From Photobacterium sp. Ph5 (GTDB taxonomy: Bacteria; Pseudomonadota; Gammaproteobacteria; Enterobacterales; Vibrionaceae), in assembly GCF_022129445.1 (NCBI RefSeq), contig NZ_JADQAQ010000002.1, positions 103,140-167,139 on the forward strand: a stretch of 64,000 nt of DNA, read 5' to 3'. This document shows, piece after piece, positions 8,951 through 19,267 of this stretch (the stretch's first letter is position 1; each line of letters opens with the position of its first letter). The notes below the pieces were generated by a model. That model was given only the letters and a program-made list of their open reading frames with translations. It was not told the origin of the DNA and did not search any database. Made by a program: the position numbers and the translations under genes.

Positions 8951-9690
8951 TGGGATCCCAATATATGAACGACTTAAAAACGGGGCCCCTTTGCTACATA
9001 CGGGTTCTGCAACAGCAACCTCAAGCACGGGCCTCGACTAATAGGGGGCGTATTGTGAGGTAATACTTGATAAAAAGCCAGAAAAAATTGAGGAATGTCA
9101 CAAAATAAGTCTCAAATTACTATTTCTTGAACAATTAGAACATCAGATAAACATAAATATTCATAAGGCAGTTATTATTTAACCTATCTTACTGTTAATA
9201 CTTTAAATATACGGAGTAAAGTAACCAGAATAGTGAATCACCCTGCATTACTTGCCAATACTTTCTTATCTTATAAATAGATTTTCAAATACCTTCTCTT
9301 TACCTTTCTTTTTTAAAAAATGATTGATTTACAGCCTGCAACACAGATTAACTAAACAGTGAAAGAATAACGCATAAATAATTGATAATTAAATATTTAA
9401 ATAGCCATCACAATTTAAGGATAAGAACATCTAATACTAATGAAAATAAAAAACATTATAAAGTTTGTGTTAACACCTATTTCTTCCCCCTGTGCTTTAT
9501 TTTTATTAACTTAGCATTTCACCAAATACTCTTTTCCCTAAAATGTTTCAGTTGCAACATAAGATATGTTCCGTTTTATATGAAATCCTACTAATGAAAT
9601 GCACATTTAACGAAAATATCTTGCTCAAATATTGGTTTTATCAACCCAAAAAAGTATAGTGTCAACGTCAATAATCTGAGACCAGGTATA
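8951..9690. promoter_or_regulatory. Long AT-rich spacer between deaD and rnb, with rnb promoter
   Basis: No convincing gene was seen in this 740-base divergent spacer. A good sigma-70 promoter for rnb lies at its right end: TTGGTT (9632-9637), a 17-base spacer and TATAGT (9655-9660), placing the start about 25 bases before the rnb ATG. The deaD side is likely to hold a long 5' leader, as csdA does in E. coli, but I see no clear promoter there. A 70-codon open frame at 9382-9594 is AT-rich and has no plausible start site. Confidence 0.55.
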
Positions 9691-11715
9691 ATGTTTCAAG
9701 ATAATCCGCTGTTAGCACAGCTTAAAAAGCAAATTCAAGAAACACTTCCTAAAAAGGAAGGTTATATCAAAGCAACTGATCGTGGCTTTGGCTTTCTAGA
9801 AACTGATAACAAAGAAAGCTTTTTTGTTCCGCCACTGTATATGAAAAATGTTATGCACGGTGATCGTGTTATGGCAGTTATTCGCACAGAAAAGGAACGT
9901 GAAGTAGCTGAACCACAAGAGCTAATTGAACAATCAATGACGCGCTTTATTGGTCGAGTAAAGCTAATTCGTGATCGTTTGCACGTTGTGCCTGATCATC
10001 CTCAGCTTAAAGATGCAATTAAAGCAAAAGCAGTTAAAGGATTGAATCCTGAAACGCTTAAAGAAGGTGATTGGGTTGTTGCAACACTAACTCGCCACCC
10101 TCTTGTAGATAATAACAAAACATTCTTCTGTGATATTACAGAGAAAATCACTGATAGTAATGACAAAATTGCACCGTGGTGGGTTACGTTAGCACGCCAC
10201 GAACTACCCAATGCAGAGCCAGCACCACAAGAAAGCTGGACGATGCTAGATGAAACACTTGAACGCCAAGATCTCACTGATTTACCTTTTATTACCATTG
10301 ATGGTGAATCAACTAAAGATATGGATGATGCCATCTACACAATTGCAAATGCTGATGGTAGTTTTGATATTACTATTGCGATAGCAGATCCAACCTCTTA
10401 CATTGCTGTTGGCGATAAGATGGATGATGAAGCACGTGAGCGTGGTTTTACTATTTATTTACCGGGTCGCAATATCCCAATGCTTCCTCGTGAATTAAGT
10501 GATGAGCTTTGTTCATTAATTGAAAACGAGCAGCGCCCTACTCTCTGTTGCCGAGTAACTGTCGATAAAGATGGTGTTATCCAAGATAATATTACTTTCT
10601 TCGCAGCATGGATAAAATCGCAAGGCAGACTATCTTACGATAACGTTTCTGATTTCCTAGAAAATGGCAGTTGTGAAAATTGGATGCCAAACACTGAGAT
10701 CGAACAACAAGTTCGTGCATTACAAGCGTTTGCTGACGCACGTACTAAATGGCGTAAAGAGAACGCTGTTGTATTTCCAGATCGTCCAGATTACCGTTTT
10801 GAATTAAGTGAAGATAACGATGTTGTAGCTATTCATACCGATGCGCGTCGTACAGCAAATCGTATGATTGAAGAAGCAATGATCACAGCTAATATTTGTG
10901 CTGGTCGTGCGCTTCAAGAAAAGTTCGGCACTGGTGTATTTAACGTTCATAGCGGCTTTAACCCTGAAAAGTTAGATACTGCAATGGAGTTTTTAACCAA
11001 TGCTGAAGCACCTTTTGAAAAAGAGCAATTGCTTGAATTAAATGGGTTTAGTGCTTTACGTCGTTGGTTAAATACACTTAATAGCACTTATTTAGATAAT
11101 CGCTTACGTAAATTCCAAGCGTACAGTGAAGTGGCAAATACACCTGCTCCTCACTACGCAATGGGCTTAGATGTTTACGCAACTTGGACATCGCCTATCC
11201 GTAAGTACGGCGATATGATTAACCACCGCTTATTAAAAGCGCTAATCACAGGTAATGAGCCAAGCCAAACCCCTGATGATAATGTTGGTGATGAAATAGC
11301 CTTACATCGTCGTCGCCACCGCATGGCAGAGCGTGATGTTTCAGATTGGCTATATGTTCGATTACTAAAAGACGCCGTTAAAAATGCGACCGTCTTTAAT
11401 GCTGAAGTATTCGATATTAATCGTGCAGGTATGCGTGTGCGCCTATTAGAAAATGGCGCTGCCGCGTTTATTCCTAGCTCATTAATTCTAGATAATAAAG
11501 AACGTATTAGCTGTAGCGGTGAACTCGGTATTATTACCATTGATGGCGTGAAAGAATATCAATTGGGCGATACCTTTGAAGTAACACTTGCTGAGATACG
11601 AAGCGCAACTCGTCAACTTATTGCTAAACCAGTAAAACAATTCCCTGCGCCCGAAAAGCCAGAGAATACTGAATCTGCAATAGCTGAAGAAAATAAAGAA
11701 GAAGTTAAAGCGTAA
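9691..11715 (+). CDS. rnb: Exoribonuclease II
   Basis: The 674-residue protein has cold-shock OB domains at the N-terminus ([16 protein letters not shown]), a central RNB catalytic domain and a C-terminal S1 domain ([23 protein letters not shown]). The metal-binding aspartates lie in [11 protein letters not shown]: Asp204, Asp210, Asp212 and Asp213. It degrades single-stranded RNA processively 3' to 5'. E. coli Rnb is 644 residues; the extra length is mainly an acidic tail after residue 650. A CAGG ribosome binding site precedes the ATG by five bases, and the gene has its own promoter and terminator. Confidence 0.95.
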   Translation: MFQDNPLLAQLKKQIQETLPKKEGYIKATDRGFGFLETDNKESFFVPPLYMKNVMHGDRVMAVIRTEKEREVAEPQELIEQSMTRFIGRVKLIRDRLHVVPDHPQLKDAIKAKAVKGLNPETLKEGDWVVATLTRHPLVDNNKTFFCDITEKITDSNDKIAPWWVTLARHELPNAEPAPQESWTMLDETLERQDLTDLPFITIDGESTKDMDDAIYTIANADGSFDITIAIADPTSYIAVGDKMDDEARERGFTIYLPGRNIPMLPRELSDELCSLIENEQRPTLCCRVTVDKDGVIQDNITFFAAWIKSQGRLSYDNVSDFLENGSCENWMPNTEIEQQVRALQAFADARTKWRKENAVVFPDRPDYRFELSEDNDVVAIHTDARRTANRMIEEAMITANICAGRALQEKFGTGVFNVHSGFNPEKLDTAMEFLTNAEAPFEKEQLLELNGFSALRRWLNTLNSTYLDNRLRKFQAYSEVANTPAPHYAMGLDVYATWTSPIRKYGDMINHRLLKALITGNEPSQTPDDNVGDEIALHRRRHRMAERDVSDWLYVRLLKDAVKNATVFNAEVFDINRAGMRVRLLENGAAAFIPSSLILDNKERISCSGELGIITIDGVKEYQLGDTFEVTLAEIRSATRQLIAKPVKQFPAPEKPENTESAIAEENKEEVKA

Positions 11716-11733
11716 ATCTTCTGTTATCACTTC

Positions 11734-11763
11734 AAAAAGGTCAGCCTTTGCTGGCCTTTTTTA
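11734..11763 (+). terminator. Rho-independent terminator of rnb
   Basis: AAAAAGGTCAGC, loop CTTT, GCTGGCCTTTTTT: a 10-11 bp stem with one G.T pair and a six-T run. Confidence 0.9.
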
Positions 11764-11790
11764 TAACTAAAATTATTGGAAAGTCAGTCT

Positions 11791-12369
11791 ATGAAGTCAA
11801 CAATCGCCAAAAATGATCAAACGCTTAATGATATTGAGCAAAGTGTTCAGCAATGGCTCAATGATGTTGTGATTGGTTTAAACCTTTGCCCTTTTGCTGC
11901 TAAGCCTCAACGTAACAAACAAATTAAAATTCATGTAAGCAGTGACAAGACTGAAAACGACCTGCTTGAGTCTATTTATTTGCAGCTTAAAGAACTCGAT
12001 GAAACACCACCCCAAGAGTTAGAAACGACACTTGTTGTCGCACCTTATTTACTTGAGGATTTCGACGATTACAATCAATTCCTTGATTTAGTCGAAGGGC
12101 TTGTCGTCCAACTGGGTAAAAGTGGTATATATCAAATCGCTAGTTTTCACCCAGATTATTGCTTTTATGGCACAGAGCCTGAGGATGCTGAAAATCTAAC
12201 GAACCGCTCACCCTATCCTATTTTTCATTTGATCCGTGAAGAAAGTATGGAGAAGGTACTCAAGCATTACCCTGATCCTGAAGCTATCCCTGAACGAAAT
12301 ATTGACTGTGTTGAGAATTTAACACCAGTGCAAATTCAACAACTGTTCCCATACCTAGAAAAGAAATAG
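11791..12369 (+). CDS. DUF1415 family protein
   Basis: The 192-residue protein starts at the ATG at 11791 with GGA ten bases upstream; a TTG at 11776 would add five residues and looks less likely. The motif VIGLNLCPFAAKP near residue 35 and the segment ASFHPDYCFYGTEPEDAENLTNRSPYP, here described by its key residues H-P-Y-F and N-R-SP-P, are typical of DUF1415, a cytoplasmic family of unknown function in gammaproteobacteria. It has no signal peptide or membrane segment. It follows the rnb terminator and probably has its own promoter. Confidence 0.75.
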   Translation: MKSTIAKNDQTLNDIEQSVQQWLNDVVIGLNLCPFAAKPQRNKQIKIHVSSDKTENDLLESIYLQLKELDETPPQELETTLVVAPYLLEDFDDYNQFLDLVEGLVVQLGKSGIYQIASFHPDYCFYGTEPEDAENLTNRSPYPIFHLIREESMEKVLKHYPDPEAIPERNIDCVENLTPVQIQQLFPYLEKK

Positions 12370-12388
12370 ATAATTTAAGTTATTGATG

Positions 12389-12427
12389 TGTTAGCCGATA
12401 TAGCTAAAATAGTCGCCACGGCTAACA
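12389..12427. repeat. Inverted repeat between DUF1415 and diguanylate cyclase genes
   Basis: TGTTAGCC (12389-12396) and GGCTAACA (12420-12427) form a perfect 8-bp stem around a 23-base loop. There is no T-run, so terminator function is doubtful. Confidence 0.4.
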
Positions 12428-12510
12428 TATTCATGGAAGAGAATAAATACGATTAATTATTAGGCTCGTATTAGCTCATAAACAGACGTATTTATTTAAG
12501 GTTAATATTA

Positions 12511-13752
12511 ATGCACCCTTTTTCACACTTTCGTTCAGCAGGTATGCGGTTAATGATCCCGCTAACGATAGCAATCTTAATGTTAATAGCATTACCTTTT
12601 TCCGCAGTATCATTGGCAAACTATCAAGATCTTCTTGTTAATATTCCCTATATTCTATTTGCAGTTGTTATTTTTCTAAGCCAACCGTTTAATCAAGGTA
12701 GAACCGGTTTTGTTGCACTAATAATGTTAGTTTCATATCTGATCATCATTCATTACCTTCAAACGCCTTTGACAAATGACAACGTCAAACTCATTTTTAG
12801 CTTACTTGCAAGCTTACTCCCCTTTAATCTTCTCCAAGTACATATCATGCCTGATAAGCGCTTATTTTCTCGTTTTGGTGCATTATTTGCTGTTTTTCTG
12901 CTATTACAAGTGGGATGGGCTGCTTTAGTGTATAAACACTTTTACGCTACGGATCTTACTTCATGGTGGGATACTTATCTTTTTTCTTATCGAAATGTAT
13001 CACTCTTACCTCTTGTTTTACTGTTGTTAAATCTCGCATTAGTTTGTAGTAGCGCATCAACACTCTTAAAGCGTAACCATAGTTCAGATCAAACAGTCTT
13101 TATCTGTTTACTGTTTACTTTTGTAACCTTTATCTTTTTTCATTACCCATTCATTTCCAGTGTTGCATTTAGTATTGTCGCACTATTACTACTCATTAAC
13201 ATAATCAGCTGTAGTCATGAATTAGCTTTTATCGATCAACTTACAGAGATTCCGGGACGCCGTGCTTTAGACAACGAACTTAAACATTTGGGAAGAACCT
13301 ATACCTTGGCAATGATTGATGTTGATCATTTTAAGAAATTTAATGATAAGTATGGTCATGATACTGGTGATGATGTGCTTAAATTAGTTGCTACTCTTAT
13401 CAAAGATATTGATGGCGGTGGTAATGCCTACCGTTATGGTGGGGAAGAGTTCACAATTTTATTCAAAGGGAAAAGTATCCACGAATGTTTACCTTTTCTT
13501 GAAGAATTAAGAGAAAAAATTGAAAAATATAAAATGATTATTCGTGATCATGATAAGCGTCCCACCAGTAATCGAGCAGGATCTAAAGCCCGTGGACAAG
13601 ATCAAACATCAAAATCAGTGAAAGTAACAGTCAGTATTGGCGTTGCAGAAAACTATTTAGAACAAGAACCAGAAGATGTTTTAAAACAAGCTGATAACGC
13701 ATTATATCAAGCAAAAGAAGCGGGGAGAAATCGTGTGCAATACGCACAGTAA
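12511..13752 (+). CDS. Membrane-bound diguanylate cyclase (GGDEF)
   Basis: The 413-residue protein has about six to seven hydrophobic helices in residues 15-230 and a C-terminal GGDEF domain. The active site signature is GGEEF at residues 310-314, with the metal-binding Asp in AMIDVDHFKKFND. It should make cyclic di-GMP from two GTP. The allosteric I-site RxxD expected just before the signature reads DGGG, so product inhibition at that site is probably absent. The membrane part has no domain that I recognise and may sense an unknown signal. AAGG lies upstream of the ATG. Confidence 0.9.
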   Translation: MHPFSHFRSAGMRLMIPLTIAILMLIALPFSAVSLANYQDLLVNIPYILFAVVIFLSQPFNQGRTGFVALIMLVSYLIIIHYLQTPLTNDNVKLIFSLLASLLPFNLLQVHIMPDKRLFSRFGALFAVFLLLQVGWAALVYKHFYATDLTSWWDTYLFSYRNVSLLPLVLLLLNLALVCSSASTLLKRNHSSDQTVFICLLFTFVTFIFFHYPFISSVAFSIVALLLLINIISCSHELAFIDQLTEIPGRRALDNELKHLGRTYTLAMIDVDHFKKFNDKYGHDTGDDVLKLVATLIKDIDGGGNAYRYGGEEFTILFKGKSIHECLPFLEELREKIEKYKMIIRDHDKRPTSNRAGSKARGQDQTSKSVKVTVSIGVAENYLEQEPEDVLKQADNALYQAKEAGRNRVQYAQ

Positions 13753-13789
13753 CCAAAATTTTTATCTTCACGCTAGTAATATAAAAAAT

Positions 13790-13813
13790 AAGCCCGATGT
13801 ACACATCGGGCTT
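13790..13813. terminator. Terminator-like hairpin after the diguanylate cyclase gene
   Basis: AAGCCCGATGT and ACATCGGGCTT form an 11-bp perfect stem with a two-base centre. The T-tract is short. The following stretch to 14225 (about 410 bases) is AT-rich and shows no gene or clear motif. Confidence 0.7.
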
Positions 13814-14225
13814 AATACGTCATGTACTTATATAACTAAAGAACAACCAATCCAGTATTGATAATCAGCGGCCAAACTTTATTCAATACTATTTTTGAAG
13901 AACATCCACAAACTCTTGATTCATTTATAGCCTCAGATTATTCACAATCTGCTTGTTTTTATCTTTATAAAACTATCAACAAATCAAACATATCACACAA
14001 TATTTACAATTGACCACTTTATTTAACCAGGTAGCAGAATAGGTCGTTTACCGATGCAAAATGACTATTTTTATGAACATAATGCTTCTTTGATTCATTT
14101 TATTACTGAAAAAGTACAGGTTGTTAATCCATTGTTATATATTTTTAGTATAAAATTATAAGGTCAATCTCAATTGGCAATTATTCATCGTGGCATATGA
14201 TAATGATATAGATGGAGGACTGAAC

Positions 14226-14411
14226 ATGAATAACCAAGATAGAATTGAAGATATCGAACAAAAAATATCTATTGCCTATCAAGAAGGTCATTTTGATCAG
14301 GCCAGGACCCTAGAGAAGCAATTAAAGAAAATGAGGGGGCACCATAATTTATATGACCAAAATGACCCTTACTCGCTAGAGGGACGTTTTTATTATGATG
14401 ATCACGACTAA
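14226..14411 (+). CDS. Small conserved-looking protein, unknown function
   Basis: The 61-residue protein starts at the ATG at 14226, which has GGAGGA six bases upstream. The open frame extends 12 codons further, but that start has no ribosome binding site. Residues 5-40 (RIEDIEQKISIAYQEG.., then LEKQLKKMRG) look like a helical, coiled-coil-prone segment. The C-terminus is acidic and aromatic (RFYYDDHD). I do not recognise the family. The strong ribosome binding site and following terminator support a real gene. Confidence 0.65.
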   Translation: MNNQDRIEDIEQKISIAYQEGHFDQARTLEKQLKKMRGHHNLYDQNDPYSLEGRFYYDDHD

Positions 14412-14432
14412 ATAAGTAATCATTTAATATCA

Positions 14433-14459
14433 GGCGATGATTATTCATCGCCGTTTTTG
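14433..14459 (+). terminator. Rho-independent terminator
   Basis: GGCGATGA (14433-14440), loop TTAT, TCATCGCC (14445-14452), then GTTTTTGT. Confidence 0.9.
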
Positions 14460-14465
14460 TATTGC

Positions 14466-14750
14466 TTAATACAACTGCTCTTGCATGATATCACCAGTAT
14501 AGAGATCCATTTCAATTTCAACACGATGACCATCTTTATTTAAGGCGTCGACTTCTATCTCATTATATTCTCGAACTACCTTAATTTTTCGAAAATCATA
14601 ATAACCACCTTTTTCAAGAATTTTCATTGCCTTAGGGATGCTAATTACGTCTGAAGACTTTTCTATCGGATCGGCGTAACCTATTGACATAAAAAACAAA
14701 CCCATAGTGCTGAGTGATAGCACAAATAGCTTAAATTTCATCTTTTTCAT
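14466..14750 (-). CDS. Secreted PepSY-domain protein
   Basis: The 94-residue protein has a signal peptide (MKKMKFKLFVLSLSTMGLFF, cleavage likely after IGYA near residue 26) and one PepSY-like domain: SIPKAMKILEKGG, then IKVVREYNEIEVDALNKDG and a terminal EMDLYTGDI. Small periplasmic PepSY proteins often act near two-component systems or as protease inhibitors; the role here is unknown. It is convergent with the preceding small gene across its terminator. Confidence 0.7.
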   Translation of the reverse strand: MKKMKFKLFVLSLSTMGLFFMSIGYADPIEKSSDVISIPKAMKILEKGGYYDFRKIKVVREYNEIEVDALNKDGHRVEIEMDLYTGDIMQEQLY

Positions 14751-15201
14751 CCATCTGAGCTGCCGTATTTATCAATAGCCTGAAACAATTCAAGCTATTA
14801 TTAACCAAAAAAATTAGATGTCGCTATCATCAACGACCCCATGTTATTTATATATAACTATTATCTCTTCCCTGCTTTTATTTCATTTAAGTGTAACGAA
14901 TTAATCAATATTGAGACTCTCGATTTAGAGAATATGTAATAGAGTAAGGCAATGTTAATTTCCTTTATCTTAATCAACTATAACCAGTCTTACTTCCATT
15001 TGTACATATGTTACATTCTTACATCACTTCTATCTTATTCTTTATTAAAAAGATTTTTATGTATATCACAATGTAAAAAAACACCCATCAATTTCGTATA
15101 CAATTGTTAGCATTAGGAAAGATTTGCTAGTACAAGCTTGCTCCTTATTCATTCAAGGGGTATAAATTAAAGCATATTTCATCGTTTAAAGAGCGTTATC
15201 A
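14751..15201. other. Intergenic spacer without recognised features
   Basis: 450 AT-rich bases between divergently transcribed small secreted-protein genes. No open frame with a ribosome binding site and no strong inverted repeat were seen. Promoters for both genes must lie here. Confidence 0.4.
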
Positions 15202-15693
15202 ATGAAAAAGTTTGTTTTAGCGGCAGCCATTGCATCATCATTATTACTTGCTGGATGCAGTGATAAAGTTGACGAATCAACAATCAGTAATGTTGTACAA
15301 TCAAGCCAATACGAGCAACCAAATCTTGGTATTACGGCTGACACAACTCCGTTTGAAGTTAAGAATCTAAAGATTGATAAAGTATTACTTGATACAAAAA
15401 CTGATTACAAAGCAAAAGTAACTTACGATCTTGTTGCAACAAAGAGTCTTGATCAATTCAAAGAGTCAATGCGTAAAGTTGCAGAGCAACCAGCTAAAGA
15501 AAATAATGCCGCAGATCAAACCAAAAACGATTTAGGTTCAGCATTAACTAGCCTTAAGAACAACCTATCTTCAGAAGTTATGGTTGTAGCTTACGGAGCA
15601 AAATACGGCGATTTCAAAGCAGGTCAAGTTGTCGATACAATTTCAGAAGAAGTTGCACTGAAGAAAGTTAATGATCAATGGGTTAAAGATTAA
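15202..15693 (+). CDS. Putative lipoprotein, unknown function
   Basis: The 163-residue protein has a lipoprotein signal: MKK, hydrophobic core, and lipobox LLAGC with Cys19 as the lipidation site. The mature part has no domain that I recognise. It includes a polar, Gln/Asn/Lys-rich helix-prone segment (about residues 85-125) and ends VNDQWVKD, a pattern seen in small lipoproteins with a C-terminal beta segment. It lies alone between divergent and convergent neighbours and has a good terminator. Confidence 0.7.
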   Translation: MKKFVLAAAIASSLLLAGCSDKVDESTISNVVQSSQYEQPNLGITADTTPFEVKNLKIDKVLLDTKTDYKAKVTYDLVATKSLDQFKESMRKVAEQPAKENNAADQTKNDLGSALTSLKNNLSSEVMVVAYGAKYGDFKAGQVVDTISEEVALKKVNDQWVKD

Positions 15694-15708
15694 TTAGACC
15701 TATAATTT

Positions 15709-15752
15709 AAAACGCCTATTTTCAGCTTAAATGCTATGAATAGGCGTTTTTA
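15709..15752. terminator. Bidirectional terminator
   Basis: AAAACGCCTATT (15709-15720) pairs with AATAGGCGTTTT (15739-15750), followed by T-rich sequence. It serves the lipoprotein gene and possibly the convergent amidohydrolase gene. Confidence 0.85.
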
Positions 15753-15768
15753 TTGCTTTTACAGTCTG

Positions 15769-17508
15769 TTACTTATCAATTGGAAATAACTTACCTTCAA
15801 ATACGGTACCGTAAATTGGCAGATCTTTAAGTGTCTTAATATCCACTTTATATGGGTCTTGCTCTAGGATGGTAAAATTAGCTATTTTACCTGTTTTAAT
15901 ACTACCCAGAGTTTCTTCTTCACCCCACGAATAAGCCGCCTCAATCGTGATACCGCGCAGAGCTGCATCTCGCGATAATGCTAAATCAGGACGAATAACA
16001 TTACCTTCATTCGTCATACGTGTTGCTGCACTCCATGCTAGTAATAATGGATCTGATGGCGCCATTGGTGCATCAGAGTGAAGTGATACTGGAATACCCT
16101 CTTTCTCAATCGTTGCCAAGCGAACCATTGAATGCGCACGCTCTTTACCTAAACCAACTTCACCAAACTTTTCACTAAAGCCAGTCACGTAATAAGGATT
16201 TACACTAATGATTGCGCCTAGTGATTTTAGCTTCTCGACTTGCTCATCTGTAGAGTTTGCAAAGTGGATAATGGTAAAACGATGATCTTCACGTGGATAT
16301 TCAGCTTGTCGCTTTTCTAAAATCTTAATTAGCTTCTCAACGCCAAGATCACCATTTACATGTACCAAGATTTGATAATCATTTTCCCAGAAAATCTTGG
16401 TGATCGCTTCAACATCCTCAGGCGTTTGGATCCATTCACCATGGTGCCCATCAATATACCCATCTTTCATCTTCATCAACTGAGAGATGATCGCACCATC
16501 AAACAACAACTTAACTTGTTTATCAAAGAAACGAACCTTGCCTTCTTCTGGTAAAGTCGTTGTGATGCGTTCAACTTCCTTCAATACGCCTTCCTTACCT
16601 TTTGTGAAATATGGCGTTTTACTTTCTGGCGTAAAGAATGAATACATCGGCGTAGATTCACCACCAAGGATCTCAAGATATGTATCGATCATATAATCAG
16701 GGATAAATGCTCCAGGCTCATTGTAAGCTGTTACCCCTTTTTGATGTAGCATGGTCACCATCTGCTTTAATCCCGCAGAAAAGCGCTCTTTGTTACCTAA
16801 TTCAGATGCAATTCGTGGTAATAAGTAAATTAATGCCCCGCCTTCTAAGAAGTGACCTTCATCTAGATTTGCCTGATCAGCAACCTCTTTACCTAACTTA
16901 TCAATATCATCTTGATTAAGACCAAATTTTTTAATAAATGCAGAGTTCACATAAAACTCATGTGCTGAGCGATGCCACACACCAATTGGACGTGTGTTTG
17001 AAATTTTATCTAACTCTTGTCGTGAAAGTTCGCCATGAAAGAAATTGTTAAATCCCCATGTCCATAGCACTTCATTCGGATCTGTTAACGCTTTTTCTTG
17101 CGCCATCAAAGCTGCAATATAATCATCATGGTTCGTTACAGCAGGCCACGTTTTTGAAGGTAACTTCCACTCTTCTGGTGCAATAACCGGCATATTTAGT
17201 GTTAACGATGCTAAAAAAGGATGTAAGTGTTGCTCAATAAAACCAGGCATCAATACTTTATCGTCTAAATCCACTTTTTTTGAATTTGGATATTGTTTCA
17301 AAGCATCTTTTTCTAAGCCGACATAAACAATTTTACCATATTTACTTGTTACAACCGCTTCTGCTCTTGGTTGTGCTTTTTCCATAGTGATCACAGAGCC
17401 ACCGTAGAAAATCGTTGTTTGAGGATCTTTATTTTCATTTGCATGAGCGCTAAATGATGTAGATGCTAGCAGTAGCATTAATAAGGAAGAAAGCGTTGAA
17501 TATTTCAT
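15769..17508 (-). CDS. Exported amidohydrolase, YtcJ-like
   Basis: The 579-residue protein has a signal peptide (cleavage near AHA-NENK, residue 23) and an amidohydrolase family 3 (YtcJ-like) fold. The metal-binding HxH is His94-Leu-His96 in GFIEQHLHPF. Other conserved segments are HVNGDLGVEKL, HSDAPM and the C-terminal GSIKTGKIANFTILEQDP that closes the composite beta domain. Family members hydrolyse C-N bonds in small cyclic or amide compounds; the substrate is not predictable. Periplasmic location follows from the signal peptide. AAGGGA precedes the ATG. Confidence 0.85.
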   Translation of the reverse strand: MKYSTLSSLLMLLLASTSFSAHANENKDPQTTIFYGGSVITMEKAQPRAEAVVTSKYGKIVYVGLEKDALKQYPNSKKVDLDDKVLMPGFIEQHLHPFLASLTLNMPVIAPEEWKLPSKTWPAVTNHDDYIAALMAQEKALTDPNEVLWTWGFNNFFHGELSRQELDKISNTRPIGVWHRSAHEFYVNSAFIKKFGLNQDDIDKLGKEVADQANLDEGHFLEGGALIYLLPRIASELGNKERFSAGLKQMVTMLHQKGVTAYNEPGAFIPDYMIDTYLEILGGESTPMYSFFTPESKTPYFTKGKEGVLKEVERITTTLPEEGKVRFFDKQVKLLFDGAIISQLMKMKDGYIDGHHGEWIQTPEDVEAITKIFWENDYQILVHVNGDLGVEKLIKILEKRQAEYPREDHRFTIIHFANSTDEQVEKLKSLGAIISVNPYYVTGFSEKFGEVGLGKERAHSMVRLATIEKEGIPVSLHSDAPMAPSDPLLLAWSAATRMTNEGNVIRPDLALSRDAALRGITIEAAYSWGEEETLGSIKTGKIANFTILEQDPYKVDIKTLKDLPIYGTVFEGKLFPIDK

Positions 17509-17732
17509 AAATCCCTTTATTTACAGTAATTATCTAGATATAACTTAAACAATCTAACCGTAATTACTATTTTTTCATTAAAAATAGATATATTAGTCAC
17601 AAAAAAACACCACTCCCATCATCACTATATATATCAATACGTTAAGGAAATATTTGATAGATTTAATTTTTATAGTGAAATACCGTCTTTTTCTGTAGAG
17701 TATAATTATCATCAATACGCAATGGAGATGAC

Positions 17733-18059
17733 ATGATGAGCATGACAAGCGTAACAATCACAGTGCCAGCGCATTTAGTGCCTGGAGGTTTACCCATTCC
17801 TAATGTCAAAGCATTTGGCTTTAATGGCTTTGAGCGCAGCTTTGTTAATTCAGACAAAGACGACTTAACAACCTTTGCTTTTTTTGCACCTGTCGCTAGT
17901 TGTACCGAGAGTCAATTTAATAAAGAGCTCGAAAAGTACTTTTGGTATTTTTCAAAGGGAACGCCTTTTAACATGACAAAAGAGTTTGATGATCAGACTG
18001 CCAAACATCACCGCTGTAAGTACCTTCATGAACGACTCATTCAAGAAAGTATCGCTTAA
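17733..18059 (+). CDS. Small protein of unknown function
   Basis: The 108-residue protein has TGGAGA just upstream. The ATG at 17736 is better spaced from it than the one at 17733, giving 107 or 108 residues. There is no signal peptide or membrane segment. It contains two cysteines and an aromatic stretch (KYFWYFSKGTPFNMTKEF) near residues 68-85. I do not recognise the family. The codon use and ribosome binding site support a real gene. Confidence 0.6.
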   Translation: MMSMTSVTITVPAHLVPGGLPIPNVKAFGFNGFERSFVNSDKDDLTTFAFFAPVASCTESQFNKELEKYFWYFSKGTPFNMTKEFDDQTAKHHRCKYLHERLIQESIA

Positions 18060-18211
18060 TCTTTTCTGCTCTCTCTCAATACTTTCCGTTTACATTTATC
18101 TGTCGTAATCATGAATTAGTAAAAATTACATGGTTACGACACAAAAATGTCATGCTAGCTCCCTACCCTCATCAGCAATTTATCGTGATAACAACTAGTA
18201 AGGAATGAGAT

Positions 18212-18913
18212 TTGTCACTTAATCTTGAGCACAACATTCGCCCTTGTTTGGCCATTTTTGATCTTGATGAAACACTTATCGCAGCAGATTCAGCGAGCCT
18301 TTGGACAACATTTCTCGTTAATAACCAACTAGCTTCTTCATCGTTAAAGCAACAAGAAGCTGAAATGATGCAAGCTTACAAAAAAGGTAAGCTTGATATG
18401 GAGAGCTATATGCATAAAACATTAGCTCCTTTAGTAGGAAAAACGGAACAAGAAATATCTGCACTTGTGACACGTTTTATTGAAGAAGACATTTTACCTG
18501 CCGTTTATTCTGATGGAATTAAAAGAATTGAATGGCATAGAAAACGTGGTGATGAAATCATAATTATCTCGGCATCATCTGAACATCTCGTCAAACCAAT
18601 TGCAAAGAAACTCGGCGTATCTCATTCTATTGCTATTAATTTAGAAACAATTAACGGTGTCTATACAGGGCAAACATCTGGTGTACTCAGCTATCGCGAA
18701 GGTAAAATTACGCGTCTTGAATCTTGGCTTGCAGAACAATCACAATATTTTCGTCACTATTACGGCTATAGTGACTCTATCAACGACTTACCTTTGCTTC
18801 AATTCGTTCAGAAACCTTTTGCAGTTAACCCTGATCCTACTCTATCGCTTCATGCTCAAATGAATGAGTGGACAATTATGGACTGGCGACACGATAACAA
18901 TATCTTACGCTAA
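18212..18913 (+). CDS. HAD-IB family phosphatase
   Basis: The 233-residue cytoplasmic protein has HAD motif I FDLDETL (Asp17 nucleophile, Asp19), motif II ISASSEH near residue 127, a Lys in YREGKITRLE, and motif IV GYSDSINDLPLL. This matches HAD-IB hydrolases related to SerB. The best start is the TTG at 18212, eight bases after AAGGA; the nearby ATG at 18205 leads to a stop within six codons. The substrate is unknown. Confidence 0.8.
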   Translation: MSLNLEHNIRPCLAIFDLDETLIAADSASLWTTFLVNNQLASSSLKQQEAEMMQAYKKGKLDMESYMHKTLAPLVGKTEQEISALVTRFIEEDILPAVYSDGIKRIEWHRKRGDEIIIISASSEHLVKPIAKKLGVSHSIAINLETINGVYTGQTSGVLSYREGKITRLESWLAEQSQYFRHYYGYSDSINDLPLLQFVQKPFAVNPDPTLSLHAQMNEWTIMDWRHDNNILR

Positions 18914-18942
18914 CATACGGAAACGTATATTATTGTTGCACC

Positions 18943-18973
18943 AACAGCATACTTTTGATTTTATGCTGTTTTC
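18943..18973 (+). terminator. Rho-independent terminator
   Basis: AACAGCATA (18943-18951) and TATGCTGTT (18962-18970), then TT. The following bases up to 19267 show no gene. Confidence 0.75.
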
Positions 18974-19267
18974 ACTTGTCCCTGTATTGATATTTTACAT
19001 TGCAGCCCTCATTTACAGATAGTAACAATAATCGCCGATATATTTTGTGGCGAAGAGTAGATGTGTTACAACTTTCGTAATACATTATCTGTGCATTTTA
19101 TTTAGATTTAAGCCTTGTATTAGTATATTCAGCTACGGTTCAAGTGAATAATGTGAATAATGCAGTTAACGAACTAACCTATAAAGCAAGGTTGATTCTT
19201 TTTGATTTCAGAGTCAGCTACGCAATTAAGCTATCCCTGCACATAGGGTATTGAGAAGGTAAAAACC

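Noticed and set aside
8982..8989. GGGGCCCC palindrome upstream of deaD
   Set aside because: No room for a hairpin loop with a useful stem and no T-run; not called as a terminator.
8951..9028. N-terminal extension of DeaD by 26 codons
   Set aside because: The ATG at 8950 has a ribosome binding site and begins the family-like sequence; the extension does not look like a protein domain.
9382..9594. 70-codon open frame in the deaD-rnb spacer
   Set aside because: AT-rich, no ribosome binding site, composition unlike neighbouring proteins and no recognisable family.
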